9,532 bases of DNA from positions 1-9,532 of the forward strand of contig CAYXHP010000088.1 of the NCBI GenBank assembly GCA_964465015.1, written 5' to 3'. The stretch comes from Humimonas sp964465015. GTDB taxonomy: Bacteria > Gemmatimonadota > Gemmatimonadetes > Palauibacterales > Palauibacteraceae. Both the position numbers and the translations under genes were made by a program. Of the stretch, positions 1 through 6,367 are shown piece after piece. Under the pieces are notes generated by a model, which saw only the letters and a list, made by a program, of their open reading frames with translations, made no database searches and was not told where the DNA came from. How positions within the stretch are numbered: position 1 is the first letter of the stretch; each line of letters starts with the position of its first letter.

Positions 1-1039
1 CGCTCACCGACGCCACGAAGCGCACGATCCCGGTGGCCGCGAATCCCGCCACCACGGCCGCGCACGCGCCCAGCGCGATGTGGGGCGTGCGGAAGCGGGG
101 GTGGAGACGCGCGAAGGCGGACGGGAAGTGGCCGTCCCGCCCCAGGGCGTACAGCACCCGAGCGCTGGCGCCGAGGGTGACGCTGAACGCCGACAGGCTG
201 GCCATGATCGTGGCCACGATGGCCGCCCACTTTCCCCACCCGCCCAGGATGTTGCCGGCCATGAGGATGAAGGGGACGTCGCTTCCGGCCAGGTTCTCGT
301 GCCGGGTCGTCCCCATCATGACGTACACTACGAACACGTAGATGCCCGTGGCGACGAACAGGGTGATGAGGATGGCGCGTGGGATCGTCTTCCCCGGGGC
401 GATGATCTCCTCGGAGGCCACCGTGATGAGCTCGAAGCCCACGTAGGAGATGTAGACCAGCGCCATGGCCGGCACGAAGCCGCCGTAGCCCACCGGCGCC
501 AGGGGGCGGAGGTTGGGGGCCGTCACGTGCGAGAGGCCGAGGGCGGCCACGCCCACCAGCACGGCGAGCTCGACCAGGTTCATGACCGTGATGATGTGGA
601 TGGCCTCGGAGCCGCCGAAGAAGTTGACGGCCGCGAACACGAGGGTCGTGGCCAGGGCGATGGCCGCCAGGCTGGCGTGAGGCCAGAAGTAGCCGCGGAC
701 GGTGATCGCGAAGATCACAGCGTACATCGCGCAGGCCAGCGTGTTGCCGATCCAGAAGAACCAGCCGGTCAGGAAGGACAGCGGCCGGGGGAGCGTGCGG
801 CTCGTGAAGGAGTAGCCGCCGCCCGCGACCGGGATGGCGGCGCCGAGCTCGCTGTAGGAGAGCGCGGTGAGCAGGGTGACCACCCCCACCAGCAGGTAGA
901 CCCCGATCCCCAGGGGGCCCACCAGCTTCGACACCTCGCCGGGCAGCGCGAAGATGCCGGGGCCCATCATCGCCCCGATCCCGATCATCACGGCCCCGAA
1001 CAGGCCGATGGTGCGCCGGAAGGAGAGGTCCTGGCTCAT
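1..1039 (-). CDS. APC-superfamily amino acid permease (C-terminus beyond left edge)
   Basis: This is an inner-membrane secondary transporter for amino acids or polyamines. Read from the ATG at 1039, the frame stays open for 346 residues to the window edge. The usual length is about 430-500, so roughly the last two or three membrane helices are missing. TM1 (about residues 11-33) has the unwound-helix motif of the family, IGIGAMMGPGIF at 19-30. TM2 is followed by SELGAAIPVAGGGY (63-76), which resembles the conserved SELG..P..GG.Y stretch of APC proteins. TM6 carries GFELITVASEE (201-211), the family's substrate-site and Glu-Glu motif. The loop RVLYALGRDGHFP (294-306) is also typical. Substrate cannot be told from sequence. 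No strong ribosome site precedes the start; the N-terminus fits because TM1 begins about ten residues in. The gene is divergent from the FAD oxidase. Family assignment is firm, substrate unknown. Confidence 0.93.
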   Translation of the reverse strand, partial: MSQDLSFRRTIGLFGAVMIGIGAMMGPGIFALPGEVSKLVGPLGIGVYLLVGVVTLLTALSYSELGAAIPVAGGGYSFTSRTLPRPLSFLTGWFFWIGNTLACAMYAVIFAITVRGYFWPHASLAAIALATTLVFAAVNFFGGSEAIHIITVMNLVELAVLVGVAALGLSHVTAPNLRPLAPVGYGGFVPAMALVYISYVGFELITVASEEIIAPGKTIPRAILITLFVATGIYVFVVYVMMGTTRHENLAGSDVPFILMAGNILGGWGKWAAIVATIMASLSAFSVTLGASARVLYALGRDGHFPSAFARLHPRFRTPHIALGACAAVVAGFAATGIVRFVASVS

Positions 1040-1243
1040 CGGGGCGCAACGTAGGTCGGTCTGGCTCCGCGGGCGACCGCCGCGCTCCCTCGCTCGGGAA
1101 GGCGATCCGTGTCATCGCGCGCTGGCGCCCGGGTCCGAGCCGGCCCTACGATGAGCGCGGAAGGACCCGGGCTCCGGGGCCGATGGAGGCACGTGGATGC
1201 TGCCCGGGTCCGTGCATCCAGTGTAGCCACGGGAGAGATCATC
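1040..1243. other. Divergent intergenic region with three copies of a GC-rich 10-mer
   Basis: This 204-bp gap separates the divergent permease and oxidase genes and must hold both promoters, but no convincing -10/-35 pair is visible. The word GCCCGGGTCC occurs at 1127-1136 and 1202-1211 on the plus strand and at 1163-1172 in inverted orientation. The two direct copies extend to 11 identical bases. The CCCGGG core is itself palindromic and common in such DNA, so the repeats may be chance. Two in-frame upstream starts for the oxidase (GTG 1109, ATG 1151) fall here but are not favoured. Confidence 0.4.
1231..1237 (+). promoter_or_regulatory. Ribosome binding site deciding the FAD oxidase start
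   Basis: GGGAGAG lies 6 bases before the ATG at 1244. It selects this start over the in-frame GTG at 1109 and ATG at 1151. Confidence 0.6.
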
Positions 1244-2623
1244 ATGCCCGCCGACACCCTCGAAGACCTCGGCTCGCGCACTCGCGGACCCCTCATCACT
1301 CCGGGCGATGCCGACTACGACCGCGCCCGTGCGGTCTACAACGCCATGCACGACCGGCGCCCGGCGGCGATCCTCCGGGCCCGGAGCGACGCGGACGTCA
1401 TGGCGGGGGTCGATTTCGCCCGGGAGCACGACCTCGATCTCGCCGTCCGCGGAGGCGGGCACAGCGCTCCCGGTTACGGCACCTGCGACGACGGCCTCGT
1501 CATCGACCTCTCGGAAATGCGCTACGTGCGCGTCGACCCCTCGGCCCGGAGGGCGTGGGTCGGCGGAGGGGCCACGATCGGGGACGTGGACCACGCCACC
1601 CACGCCTACGGCCTCGCCATACCGGCCGGCTTCGTCTCCACCACGGGGGTCGGCGGCCTCACGCTCGGCGGCGGCATCGGCTACCTGAACCGCAGCCTCG
1701 GGCTCACCTGCGACCGCCTGGTGTCGGCCGACGTCATCACCGCGTCCGGCGACCGGGTCACGGCCAGCCGCGACCAGAACCCGGACCTGTTCTGGGCCCT
1801 GAGAGGCGGCGGCGGCAACTTCGGCATCGTGACCGCGTTCGAGTTCGAGCTCTCGCCCGTGAGGGAGATCGTGGGCGGACCCATCGTGTTCGAGCTCGAG
1901 GCCGCGCCGGACGTGATCCGCTCCTGGCGCGACCACCTGCGCCAGGCGCCCCGGGAGCTGAGCGCCTTCTTCGGCTTCCACCGCGCCCCTCCCCTTCCCT
2001 TCATCCCGGAGGAGCGCCACGGGGACAACGTGTGCCTGCTCGTCACCTGCTGGACCGGCGATCCCGCGGAGGCGGAGGAGGCCATCGGACCCCTGCGGGC
2101 CGCCGGCCCGGTGGTCGGCGAGATGGTGGGGCCCATGCCCTATCCCGTGCTCCAGTCCTCCTTCGACCCGCTGCTCCCCCCGGGATGCTACTCCTACTGG
2201 AAGTCCGACTTCGTCCGGGACGTGGACGAGGACGTCATCGCCGCGCACCTGGAGCCGGGGGGCCGGGCGCCCAACGTGCACTCGGGCGCGCACCTGTATC
2301 CGCTGGGCGGCGCGGTCACGGACGTGGGGTCGGAGGAGACGGCGTTCGGGACCCGGGAGGCGGGCTTCGCGGTCAACATCGTGGGCTTCTGGCCCGACCC
2401 GGCGGACACCGACCGCATGCGGAGCTGGGTGCGGGAGTACTACGACGCCATCCACCCCTTCTCGGGCTTCGATGGAGGCTACACCAACTTCATGGACACG
2501 GAGGACGCCTCGCGCGTGCAGGAGAACTACGGGTCCGCCTACGAGCGGCTCTCCCGCGTGAAGGCCGACTGGGATCCCTGGAACCTCTTCCACCTGAACC
2601 AGAACATCCCTCCGGCGGCCTGA
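1244..2623 (+). CDS. FAD-linked oxidoreductase, berberine-bridge (BBE-like) family
   Basis: The 459-residue protein matches the full length of bacterial BBE-like FAD oxidases, which oxidise sugars, alcohols or secondary metabolites and pass electrons to oxygen. The N-terminal PCMH-type FAD domain (about 35-205) shows RGGGHS at 69-74, where His73 is the expected covalent 8-alpha-histidyl FAD site. GVGGLTLGGGIGYL (135-148) and FWALRGGGGNFGIV (183-196) bind the flavin phosphates. The C-terminal BBE domain ends with ENYG at 427-430 and the DPWNLFHLNQNIPP block at 444-457. No Cys stands at the second flavin-attachment site: the stretch around 129-135 reads GFVSTTG, so single covalent attachment is expected. 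The ATG at 1244 is chosen because GGGAGAG at 1231-1237 is a good ribosome site. Longer in-frame starts add an unrelated Arg/Gly-rich tail. No signal peptide is seen, so it is probably cytoplasmic. Substrate unknown. Confidence 0.95.
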   Translation: MPADTLEDLGSRTRGPLITPGDADYDRARAVYNAMHDRRPAAILRARSDADVMAGVDFAREHDLDLAVRGGGHSAPGYGTCDDGLVIDLSEMRYVRVDPSARRAWVGGGATIGDVDHATHAYGLAIPAGFVSTTGVGGLTLGGGIGYLNRSLGLTCDRLVSADVITASGDRVTASRDQNPDLFWALRGGGGNFGIVTAFEFELSPVREIVGGPIVFELEAAPDVIRSWRDHLRQAPRELSAFFGFHRAPPLPFIPEERHGDNVCLLVTCWTGDPAEAEEAIGPLRAAGPVVGEMVGPMPYPVLQSSFDPLLPPGCYSYWKSDFVRDVDEDVIAAHLEPGGRAPNVHSGAHLYPLGGAVTDVGSEETAFGTREAGFAVNIVGFWPDPADTDRMRSWVREYYDAIHPFSGFDGGYTNFMDTEDASRVQENYGSAYERLSRVKADWDPWNLFHLNQNIPPAA

Positions 2624-2653
2624 GCCGCGATCTCGCTCCGGCGGTCTGAGCCG
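2610..2653 (+). repeat. Imperfect tandem duplication over the oxidase stop codon
   Basis: An 18-base word, CTCCGGCGGCCTGAGCCG, at 2610-2627 recurs at 2636-2653 with a single C-to-T change, giving a period of 26 bp. The first copy contains the TGA stop of the oxidase (2621-2623). The second lies wholly in the 3' gap and its TGA is out of frame with the gene. It looks like a small local duplication that copied the gene's end. Confidence 0.7.
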
Positions 2654-2729
2654 GCGCGGCAGCCGCTCACGGCGGAGACCGGCGGCGCGAGGGAGCCAGG
2701 CCTCGAGCCGTCCGGCGCGGAGGGACGTG

Positions 2730-2760
2730 GGGGCGGCGCGGCAGCATCGCGCGCCGCCCT
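2730..2760. terminator. GC-rich hairpin between convergent genes
   Basis: GGGCGGCGCG at 2731-2740 pairs perfectly with CGCGCCGCCC at 2750-2759 around a 9-base loop, with a possible G-T pair extending the base. It sits in the 167-bp gap between the ends of the FAD oxidase and the cupin gene, where a bidirectional terminator would be placed. There is no T run on either side, so it is not a classical intrinsic terminator. It may still pause polymerase or protect the 3' end of either transcript. Confidence 0.45.
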
Positions 2761-2790
2761 GCACGCTTCAGGAGTCGGACGCTTCGCGCG

Positions 2791-3318
2791 TCACTCGTTG
2801 GTGAGCCAGTCGAACTCCATATCGCCGGTTCCCACGACCTGGACCACCGTCGGGCCCCGCGTCCAGGCGAAGTGATGCACGCCGGCCGGGATCACGAAGT
2901 AGCTGCCTGCCGGCCACGCCACGGTCTTGTCGCGGTTCGCCACGTCGCCGAAGCCGATCTCGTACGTCCCCTCGAGGACCGTGACCAGCCGCCGGCGGGC
3001 ATGCGAGTGGGAAGCCACCGCGTAGCCGTCGGGAAACTTGAGACGGAACACGAACGGCTCTCCCCGGGGCTCGGCCAGGAGATAGGTGATGTGGACACCC
3101 GGGACGTCCAGGTCGTCGATCCAGGCCATCTCCTCGGGGTGCACGCCCCAGTGCGCCACGTCGGCCGGAGTGATGCGGTCCAGCTCGATCGCGGCCTTCT
3201 GCCTGGCCGACATCGTCTCAGGGTGGGTGTCCTGTGCCGCGAGGGGCAGCGGCAGCGCCAGTGCCAGGGCGCCGAACAGCGCGCGGCGCGCCCAGCTCGG
3301 GGGGGTCGGGTGGGTCAT
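2791..3318 (-). CDS. Exported single-domain cupin protein with altered metal site
   Basis: The 175-residue protein has an Arg-Arg n-region, a hydrophobic core at 13-28 and a likely signal peptidase site near LAA-QD (27-30), so it should act outside the cytoplasm. Residues about 85-165 form one cupin barrel. Motif 1 keeps Gly98, His104 and His106 with correct spacing and Gly117. The Glu ligand position holds Arg110, in an Arg-Arg-Arg run. Motif 2 keeps Gly138, Pro144, Gly146 and His149, but the usual Asn is Thr153. The C-terminal TVVQVVGTGDMEF resembles small exported cupins in which H.H is followed by a conserved acidic residue. The start at 3318 has an excellent ribosome site, GGAGGTGAT, read from 3329 down to 3321. 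Function unknown: these folds can be enzymes or small-molecule binders. The gene is divergent from the GntR regulator. Confidence 0.88.
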   Translation of the reverse strand: MTHPTPPSWARRALFGALALALPLPLAAQDTHPETMSARQKAAIELDRITPADVAHWGVHPEEMAWIDDLDVPGVHITYLLAEPRGEPFVFRLKFPDGYAVASHSHARRRLVTVLEGTYEIGFGDVANRDKTVAWPAGSYFVIPAGVHHFAWTRGPTVVQVVGTGDMEFDWLTNE

Positions 3319-3320
3319 GA

Positions 3321-3329
3321 ATCACCTCC
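3321..3329 (-). promoter_or_regulatory. Strong ribosome binding site of the cupin gene
   Basis: Read on the minus strand this is GGAGGTGAT, a near-perfect complement of the 16S 3' end. GGAGG is 6 bases before the ATG. It is the best ribosome site in the window and suggests efficient translation of the exported cupin. Confidence 0.8.
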
Positions 3330-3447
3330 GGCCGTACCCGGCCATGGGGGCGGTGCCGGGCTCACGGCGTCCACGCGTGCGGGACGGCCCCGGACGACCG
3401 CCAGGGTTGGATGCGCCCCGGTGCGCGCGGGAGGTCTCGGGGCCCGA

Positions 3448-3476
3448 GTGACATATTTTTGCGCACCTAAATACCT
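3448..3476. promoter_or_regulatory. AT-rich island, candidate promoter
   Basis: In a region that is otherwise almost all G and C, GTGACATATTTTTG (3448-3461) is followed by CACCTAAATACC (3464-3475). GTGACA matches the -35 hexamer TTGACA at five of six bases, but no good -10 stands 16-18 bases downstream. TATTTTTG at 3454-3461 matches the TAnnTTTG -7 element known from Bacteroidota. A plus-strand start here would give the regulator a leader of over 200 bases; a minus-strand start would give the cupin about 130. Direction is not resolved. Confidence 0.35.
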
Positions 3477-3551
3477 GCGACCGGACCGGAGGTTCCCGCG
3501 TCCGTCGCTCGCGCCGGCAGCGCGGAGGCGGGACGCCATGCCACCGGAGGC

Positions 3552-3564
3552 GGCACACCGTGCC
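3552..3564. repeat. Small palindrome, possible operator half-sites
   Basis: GGCAC and GTGCC flank the three bases ACC. Compact palindromes of this size upstream of GntR-type genes are often operators, but this one does not match a known FCD operator consensus, so the role is a guess. Confidence 0.25.
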
Positions 3565-3671
3565 ACGCGCGGCCCGATGATCCACGGCCCGGGCTTGCGC
3601 ATGTCGAACGGCCGCCTCAGCTTCCGGGGCGCCTGTACCGCCGACGCGCGGCCGCACCACGGGGTAGGCTG

Positions 3672-3685
3672 GCCGGCGCGCCGGC
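3672..3685. promoter_or_regulatory. 14-bp perfect palindrome upstream of the GntR gene, possible operator
   Basis: GCCGGCGCGCCGGC is a perfect 14-bp palindrome ending 12 bases before the ribosome site of the regulator gene. The position suits repression of the gene by its own product, but alternating G/C palindromes arise easily in DNA of this composition. Confidence 0.25.
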
Positions 3686-3697
3686 GCTCCCCCTGCC

Positions 3698-3702
3698 AGG
3701 AG
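3698..3702 (+). promoter_or_regulatory. Ribosome binding site fixing the GntR start
   Basis: AGGAG stands 6 bases before the ATG at 3709. The frame is open far upstream, back past 2900, and this site decides the true start. Confidence 0.65.
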
Positions 3703-3708
3703 CCGGGC

Positions 3709-4401
3709 ATGAGCGGCACACCAGACCAGCGCCCGGGAGACGAGCTCCCGACCCGGGACGCTCCGCTCCGCGAGCAGGCCCGACGGGTCCTGCGCCGCTG
3801 GCTGATCGAGGGCGAGCTCAAGCCCGGTCAGGACCTCAACGAGCGCATGATCGGCAACCGCCTGGGCGTGAGCCGCACTCCGGTGCGGGAGGCGCTGCTC
3901 CTCCTCACCCTCGAGGGCTTCGTCTCCATGAGCCCGTACGAGGGCTACTACGTGGCCCCGCTCACCCGCGATGAAGGCGAGGAGCTCTTCCGCCTCATCG
4001 CGGTCATGGAGCGCGTCGCGCTGGTCCGGGGAGAGCCGCCGACGACCGAGGAGCTCACGCTCCTCGACTCGCTGGACGCGCAGCGCATCGCGGCCCGGGA
4101 CCACGACGAGAGCATCGAGCTGGACCGCGAGTGGCACCAGATCCTCCTGCCCGCCGAGCGGGTGGGCGCGGTCACCCGCGAGGAGCTGACCCGGCTCCTC
4201 AACCGGCTGGACCGCTACGAGCGCGCCCTCACCCTGGACGACCCGACCCGCGCCGAGCTGGTGAGCGAGCACCGGGTCATCGTGGAGGCGATCCGGGACG
4301 GGAACCTCGACGAGGCGGGCCGCCTGCTCGAAGAGCACTGGCTGTGGCACGTTCGCCGCGGGATTCCGTGGCCGCCCGAGGAAGCGCAGCGCCCCGACTG
4401 A
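3709..4401 (+). CDS. GntR-family transcriptional regulator, FadR subfamily with FCD domain
   Basis: The 230-residue protein has the usual FadR/FCD length. The N-terminal winged helix (about 18-84) contains LNERMIGNRLGVSRTPVREA at 43-62, the GntR recognition-helix signature, and a wing at GFVSMSPYEGYYVAPLT. The C-terminal all-helical FCD domain keeps a complete metal/effector set: Asp139 and His143 (D-x3-H), His188 and His210. These regulators normally bind a small carboxylate or sugar-acid ligand through the metal and release DNA. The ATG at 3709 is chosen over the long upstream frame because of its ribosome site and because the helix-turn-helix then starts at the usual distance. It heads the cluster, 20 bp before a small orphan gene and then the sugar transporter, so it probably controls that operon and perhaps the divergent cupin. 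The ligand is not deducible. Confidence 0.95.
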   Translation: MSGTPDQRPGDELPTRDAPLREQARRVLRRWLIEGELKPGQDLNERMIGNRLGVSRTPVREALLLLTLEGFVSMSPYEGYYVAPLTRDEGEELFRLIAVMERVALVRGEPPTTEELTLLDSLDAQRIAARDHDESIELDREWHQILLPAERVGAVTREELTRLLNRLDRYERALTLDDPTRAELVSEHRVIVEAIRDGNLDEAGRLLEEHWLWHVRRGIPWPPEEAQRPD

Positions 4402-4421
4402 TCCCGCCGTAGGTTGGGCCC

Positions 4422-4820
4422 GTGCTCAACGAACACCAGCGGCGACGGCTCTCGGTGCGGCTCGGCCGGCTGGTCGAGGAGGGAGAGGAACTCCTGGACC
4501 GGGTCCGGGAGGCCGGCGAGGCAGGCCTCGCCGGCGAGCTGGAGGCGCTCCTCGACGCGGCACGCGCCGCCGCCTCGCGCCTGGAGGTCCCCCTGGCCAC
4601 CTCCCCGTCCGACCTGGGTCACCTGGTCGAGGTGTGGTCGGCCACCTGGTGGACCCGCATGGTCGACTGCCGCCCCGAGCACCTGCGGGGCCTGGGCGAA
4701 GTCGACCCGCGGGACGCCGAGCGCCTCGCGCCGATCATCGAGGAGGTGACCGGGCGGCTGGCACGCCTGCAGCGGCTGGCCGGCGCGCGCCGCGGCGGCG
4801 CGGAGCCGGAGCACCCTTGA
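4422..4820 (+). CDS. Hypothetical small helical protein between regulator and ABC transporter
   Basis: I do not recognise this 132-residue product. It starts with GTG 20 bp after the regulator stop, with only weak ribosome-site resemblance upstream, and ends 49 bp before the ABC ATPase gene, so cotranscription is likely. Residues 3-52 are rich in Glu, Arg, Leu and Ala and look like two amphipathic helices. The centre has an aromatic patch, VEVWSATWWTRMVDC (69-83), with three Trp. Residues 97-120 form another charged helix and the last 12 residues look disordered. There is no signal peptide or membrane segment, so a cytoplasmic protein is expected. Codon use resembles the neighbours: G/C at nearly every third position supports real coding. 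A 24-bp near-palindrome lies at 4512-4535 inside the gene. It could be a partner of the regulator or transporter, but nothing in the sequence proves this. Confidence 0.72.
   Translation: MLNEHQRRRLSVRLGRLVEEGEELLDRVREAGEAGLAGELEALLDAARAAASRLEVPLATSPSDLGHLVEVWSATWWTRMVDCRPEHLRGLGEVDPRDAERLAPIIEEVTGRLARLQRLAGARRGGAEPEHP
4512..4535. repeat. Intragenic near-perfect 24-bp palindrome
   Basis: GCCGGCGAGGC at 4512-4522 and GCCTCGCCGGC at 4525-4535 are exact inverted copies separated only by AG. In RNA they form a 10- to 11-bp stem with a very tight loop. It encodes the repetitive EAGEAGLAGE stretch, which may explain it simply as codon repetition. Confidence 0.6.
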
Positions 4821-4869
4821 GGACCGGCCGGACCCCGCCTGTCCCTCTCCCGAGCGACGCCTCCCGTTC

Positions 4870-6360
4870 GTGACCGAGGCTCCCCTCCTCGAGCTCCGGG
4901 GCGTGACCCGGCGCTACCCCGGGGTCACCGCCCTCGACCGCGTGGACCTCTCCGTGCGGGCCGGTGAGGTCCATGCGCTCGTAGGTGAGAACGGAGCGGG
5001 TAAGTCCACTCTCCTCAGGGTCATGGCTGGCGCCATCTCACCCGATGCTGGAGAGCTGCGGCTGGACGGCCGGGCCGTGGCGTTCGCCGGCCCGCGGGAC
5101 GCGCTGGCGCGCGGCATCACGGTGATCTACCAGGAGCTCACGCTCGTCCCCCAGCTCCCCGTGGCCGAGAACGTGTTCCTGGGCATCGAGCCCGTCCGGG
5201 GCGGCCTGGTGGACCGGGCCCGCCTGCGGACGGCGACGGCCCGGGCGCTGGCCGAGCTCGGCCTGGAGGTCGACCCCTCCCTGCCGGTGGCGCGCCTGTC
5301 GGTGGCCCGGCGCCAGATGGTGGAGATGGCCCGGGCGCTGGTCCGGAACGCCCGCGTGCTGGCCCTGGACGAGCCCACCGCCACGCTCACCCCGCACGAG
5401 ACCGCGCGCCTGTTCGCCTGCGTGGAGCGTCTCCGCTCCGCGGGCGTCGGGATCGTGTTCGTCTCGCACCGCCTGGAGGAGGTCCGGCGCCTGGCCGACC
5501 GGGTCACCGTGCTCCGGGATGGCGCCATGGTGTGGACCGGCCCCGCCGCCGAGAAGGACGACGCCGCCCTGGTCCGGGCCATGGTGGGGCGGGACGTCGA
5601 GTACCCGCGCCGGCCCGCCGCCCGGCCCCCGGAAGAGCCCCCGGCCCTCGAGGTCCGGGAGCTCTCGCGCGAGCCCGCCTTCCGCGGGGTGTCTCTTCGC
5701 CTGCGGCGCGGCGAGATCGTCGGGCTGGCGGGGCTGGTGGGCGCCGGACGGACCGAGCTGGCCCGGGTGCTGGCCGGGGCGGAGCGGGCCGGCGCCGGGA
5801 CGATGACGCTGGCGGGCGCGCCGTACCGGCCCCGCTCGCCCCGCGAAGCGATCCGGCGGGGCGTGGTCTACTTCCCCGAGGACCGCCAGCGCGCCGGCCT
5901 CGTCCCGCGGCTCACGGTGGGGGAGAACGTCACCCTCTCGGCCCTGGACCGCTTCACCCGCCTCGGGCTCGTGCGCCGGCCGGCGGAGCGGCGAGCCGCC
6001 GGGGCGGCCGTCCGGGACGCGGACGTCCGCCCTCCCGACCTCGGGCGCGAGGCCCGCACCCTGTCCGGCGGGAACCAGCAGAAGGTCGTGGTGGCCCGGG
6101 GCCTCCTGGCCCGGGCGCGCGTCCTCCTGTTCGACGAGCCCACCCGCGGCGTGGACATCGGGGCCAAGGCCGAGCTCCACCGGCAGATCCGCGCCCTGGC
6201 CGACGAGGGCCGTGCCGTGCTGGTGATCTCGTCGGAGCTCCCCGAGCTCCTGGCCCTGGCCGACCGGCTGGTCGTGCTGCGGGAGGGCCAGGTCACCGGG
6301 GCGCTCGAGGGGGAAGCCATGACGCCCGAGCGCGTGATGGGGCTGGCGGTGGCGGGATGA
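4870..6360 (+). CDS. Sugar ABC transporter ATP-binding protein, two NBDs (RbsA/XylG/MglA type)
   Basis: The 496-residue protein is the full double-ATPase subunit of a carbohydrate uptake transporter of the CUT2 class, acting at the cytoplasmic face with the downstream permease. NBD1 (about 6-240) has Walker A GENGAGKST at 39-47, Q-loop Gln88, signature LSVARRQ at 143-149, Walker B LALDEPT at 164-170 and switch His200. NBD2 (about 258-490) has the degenerate Walker A GLVGAGRTEL at 288-297 with Arg in place of Lys, signature LSGGNQQ at 398-404, Walker B LLFDEPTRGVD at 419-429, and Glu in place of the switch His in ISSELPEL (453-460). These changes are normal for the family, where only NBD1 hydrolyses ATP well. 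The GTG start has no clear ribosome site, but the domain begins within a few residues of it. Substrate is probably a monosaccharide; no binding protein is adjacent in the window. Confidence 0.96.
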   Translation: MTEAPLLELRGVTRRYPGVTALDRVDLSVRAGEVHALVGENGAGKSTLLRVMAGAISPDAGELRLDGRAVAFAGPRDALARGITVIYQELTLVPQLPVAENVFLGIEPVRGGLVDRARLRTATARALAELGLEVDPSLPVARLSVARRQMVEMARALVRNARVLALDEPTATLTPHETARLFACVERLRSAGVGIVFVSHRLEEVRRLADRVTVLRDGAMVWTGPAAEKDDAALVRAMVGRDVEYPRRPAARPPEEPPALEVRELSREPAFRGVSLRLRRGEIVGLAGLVGAGRTELARVLAGAERAGAGTMTLAGAPYRPRSPREAIRRGVVYFPEDRQRAGLVPRLTVGENVTLSALDRFTRLGLVRRPAERRAAGAAVRDADVRPPDLGREARTLSGGNQQKVVVARGLLARARVLLFDEPTRGVDIGAKAELHRQIRALADEGRAVLVISSELPELLALADRLVVLREGQVTGALEGEAMTPERVMGLAVAG

Positions 6361-6367
6361 GGCCGCG

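Larger units (their letters stand above)
3319..3708. other. 390-bp divergent regulatory region between cupin and GntR genes
   Basis: No convincing gene lies here. Open frames crossing it are low-complexity Arg/Pro/Gly translations. It holds the ribosome site of the cupin gene at the left end, an AT-rich island at about 3449-3476, a 13-bp palindrome at 3552-3564, a 14-bp perfect palindrome at 3672-3685, and the ribosome site of the regulator gene at 3698-3702. Its place between divergent genes, one of them a repressor-type regulator, makes autoregulation and joint control of the cupin plausible. Confidence 0.5.

Noticed and set aside
80..1054. Plus-strand open frame of 324 codons at the left end
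   Set aside because: It is a shadow of the APC permease on the minus strand. Its translation is Asp/His/Gly/Arg-rich filler while the minus strand gives clean membrane segments.
1112..2764. Minus-strand open frame of 550 codons opposite the FAD oxidase
   Set aside because: The plus strand shows complete FAD and BBE motifs. The minus frame has no ribosome site or domain and crosses the hairpin in the gap.
2872..3708. N-terminal extension of the GntR regulator frame, open far upstream
   Set aside because: It overlaps the cupin gene on the other strand and gives low-complexity sequence. The ATG at 3709 has a ribosome site and the proper family N-terminus.
5733..5762. Arg in place of Lys in the second Walker A of the ABC ATPase, considered as a defect
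   Set aside because: The GAGRTEL form is the normal state of the second domain in the RbsA/XylG/MglA family, so the protein is not broken.
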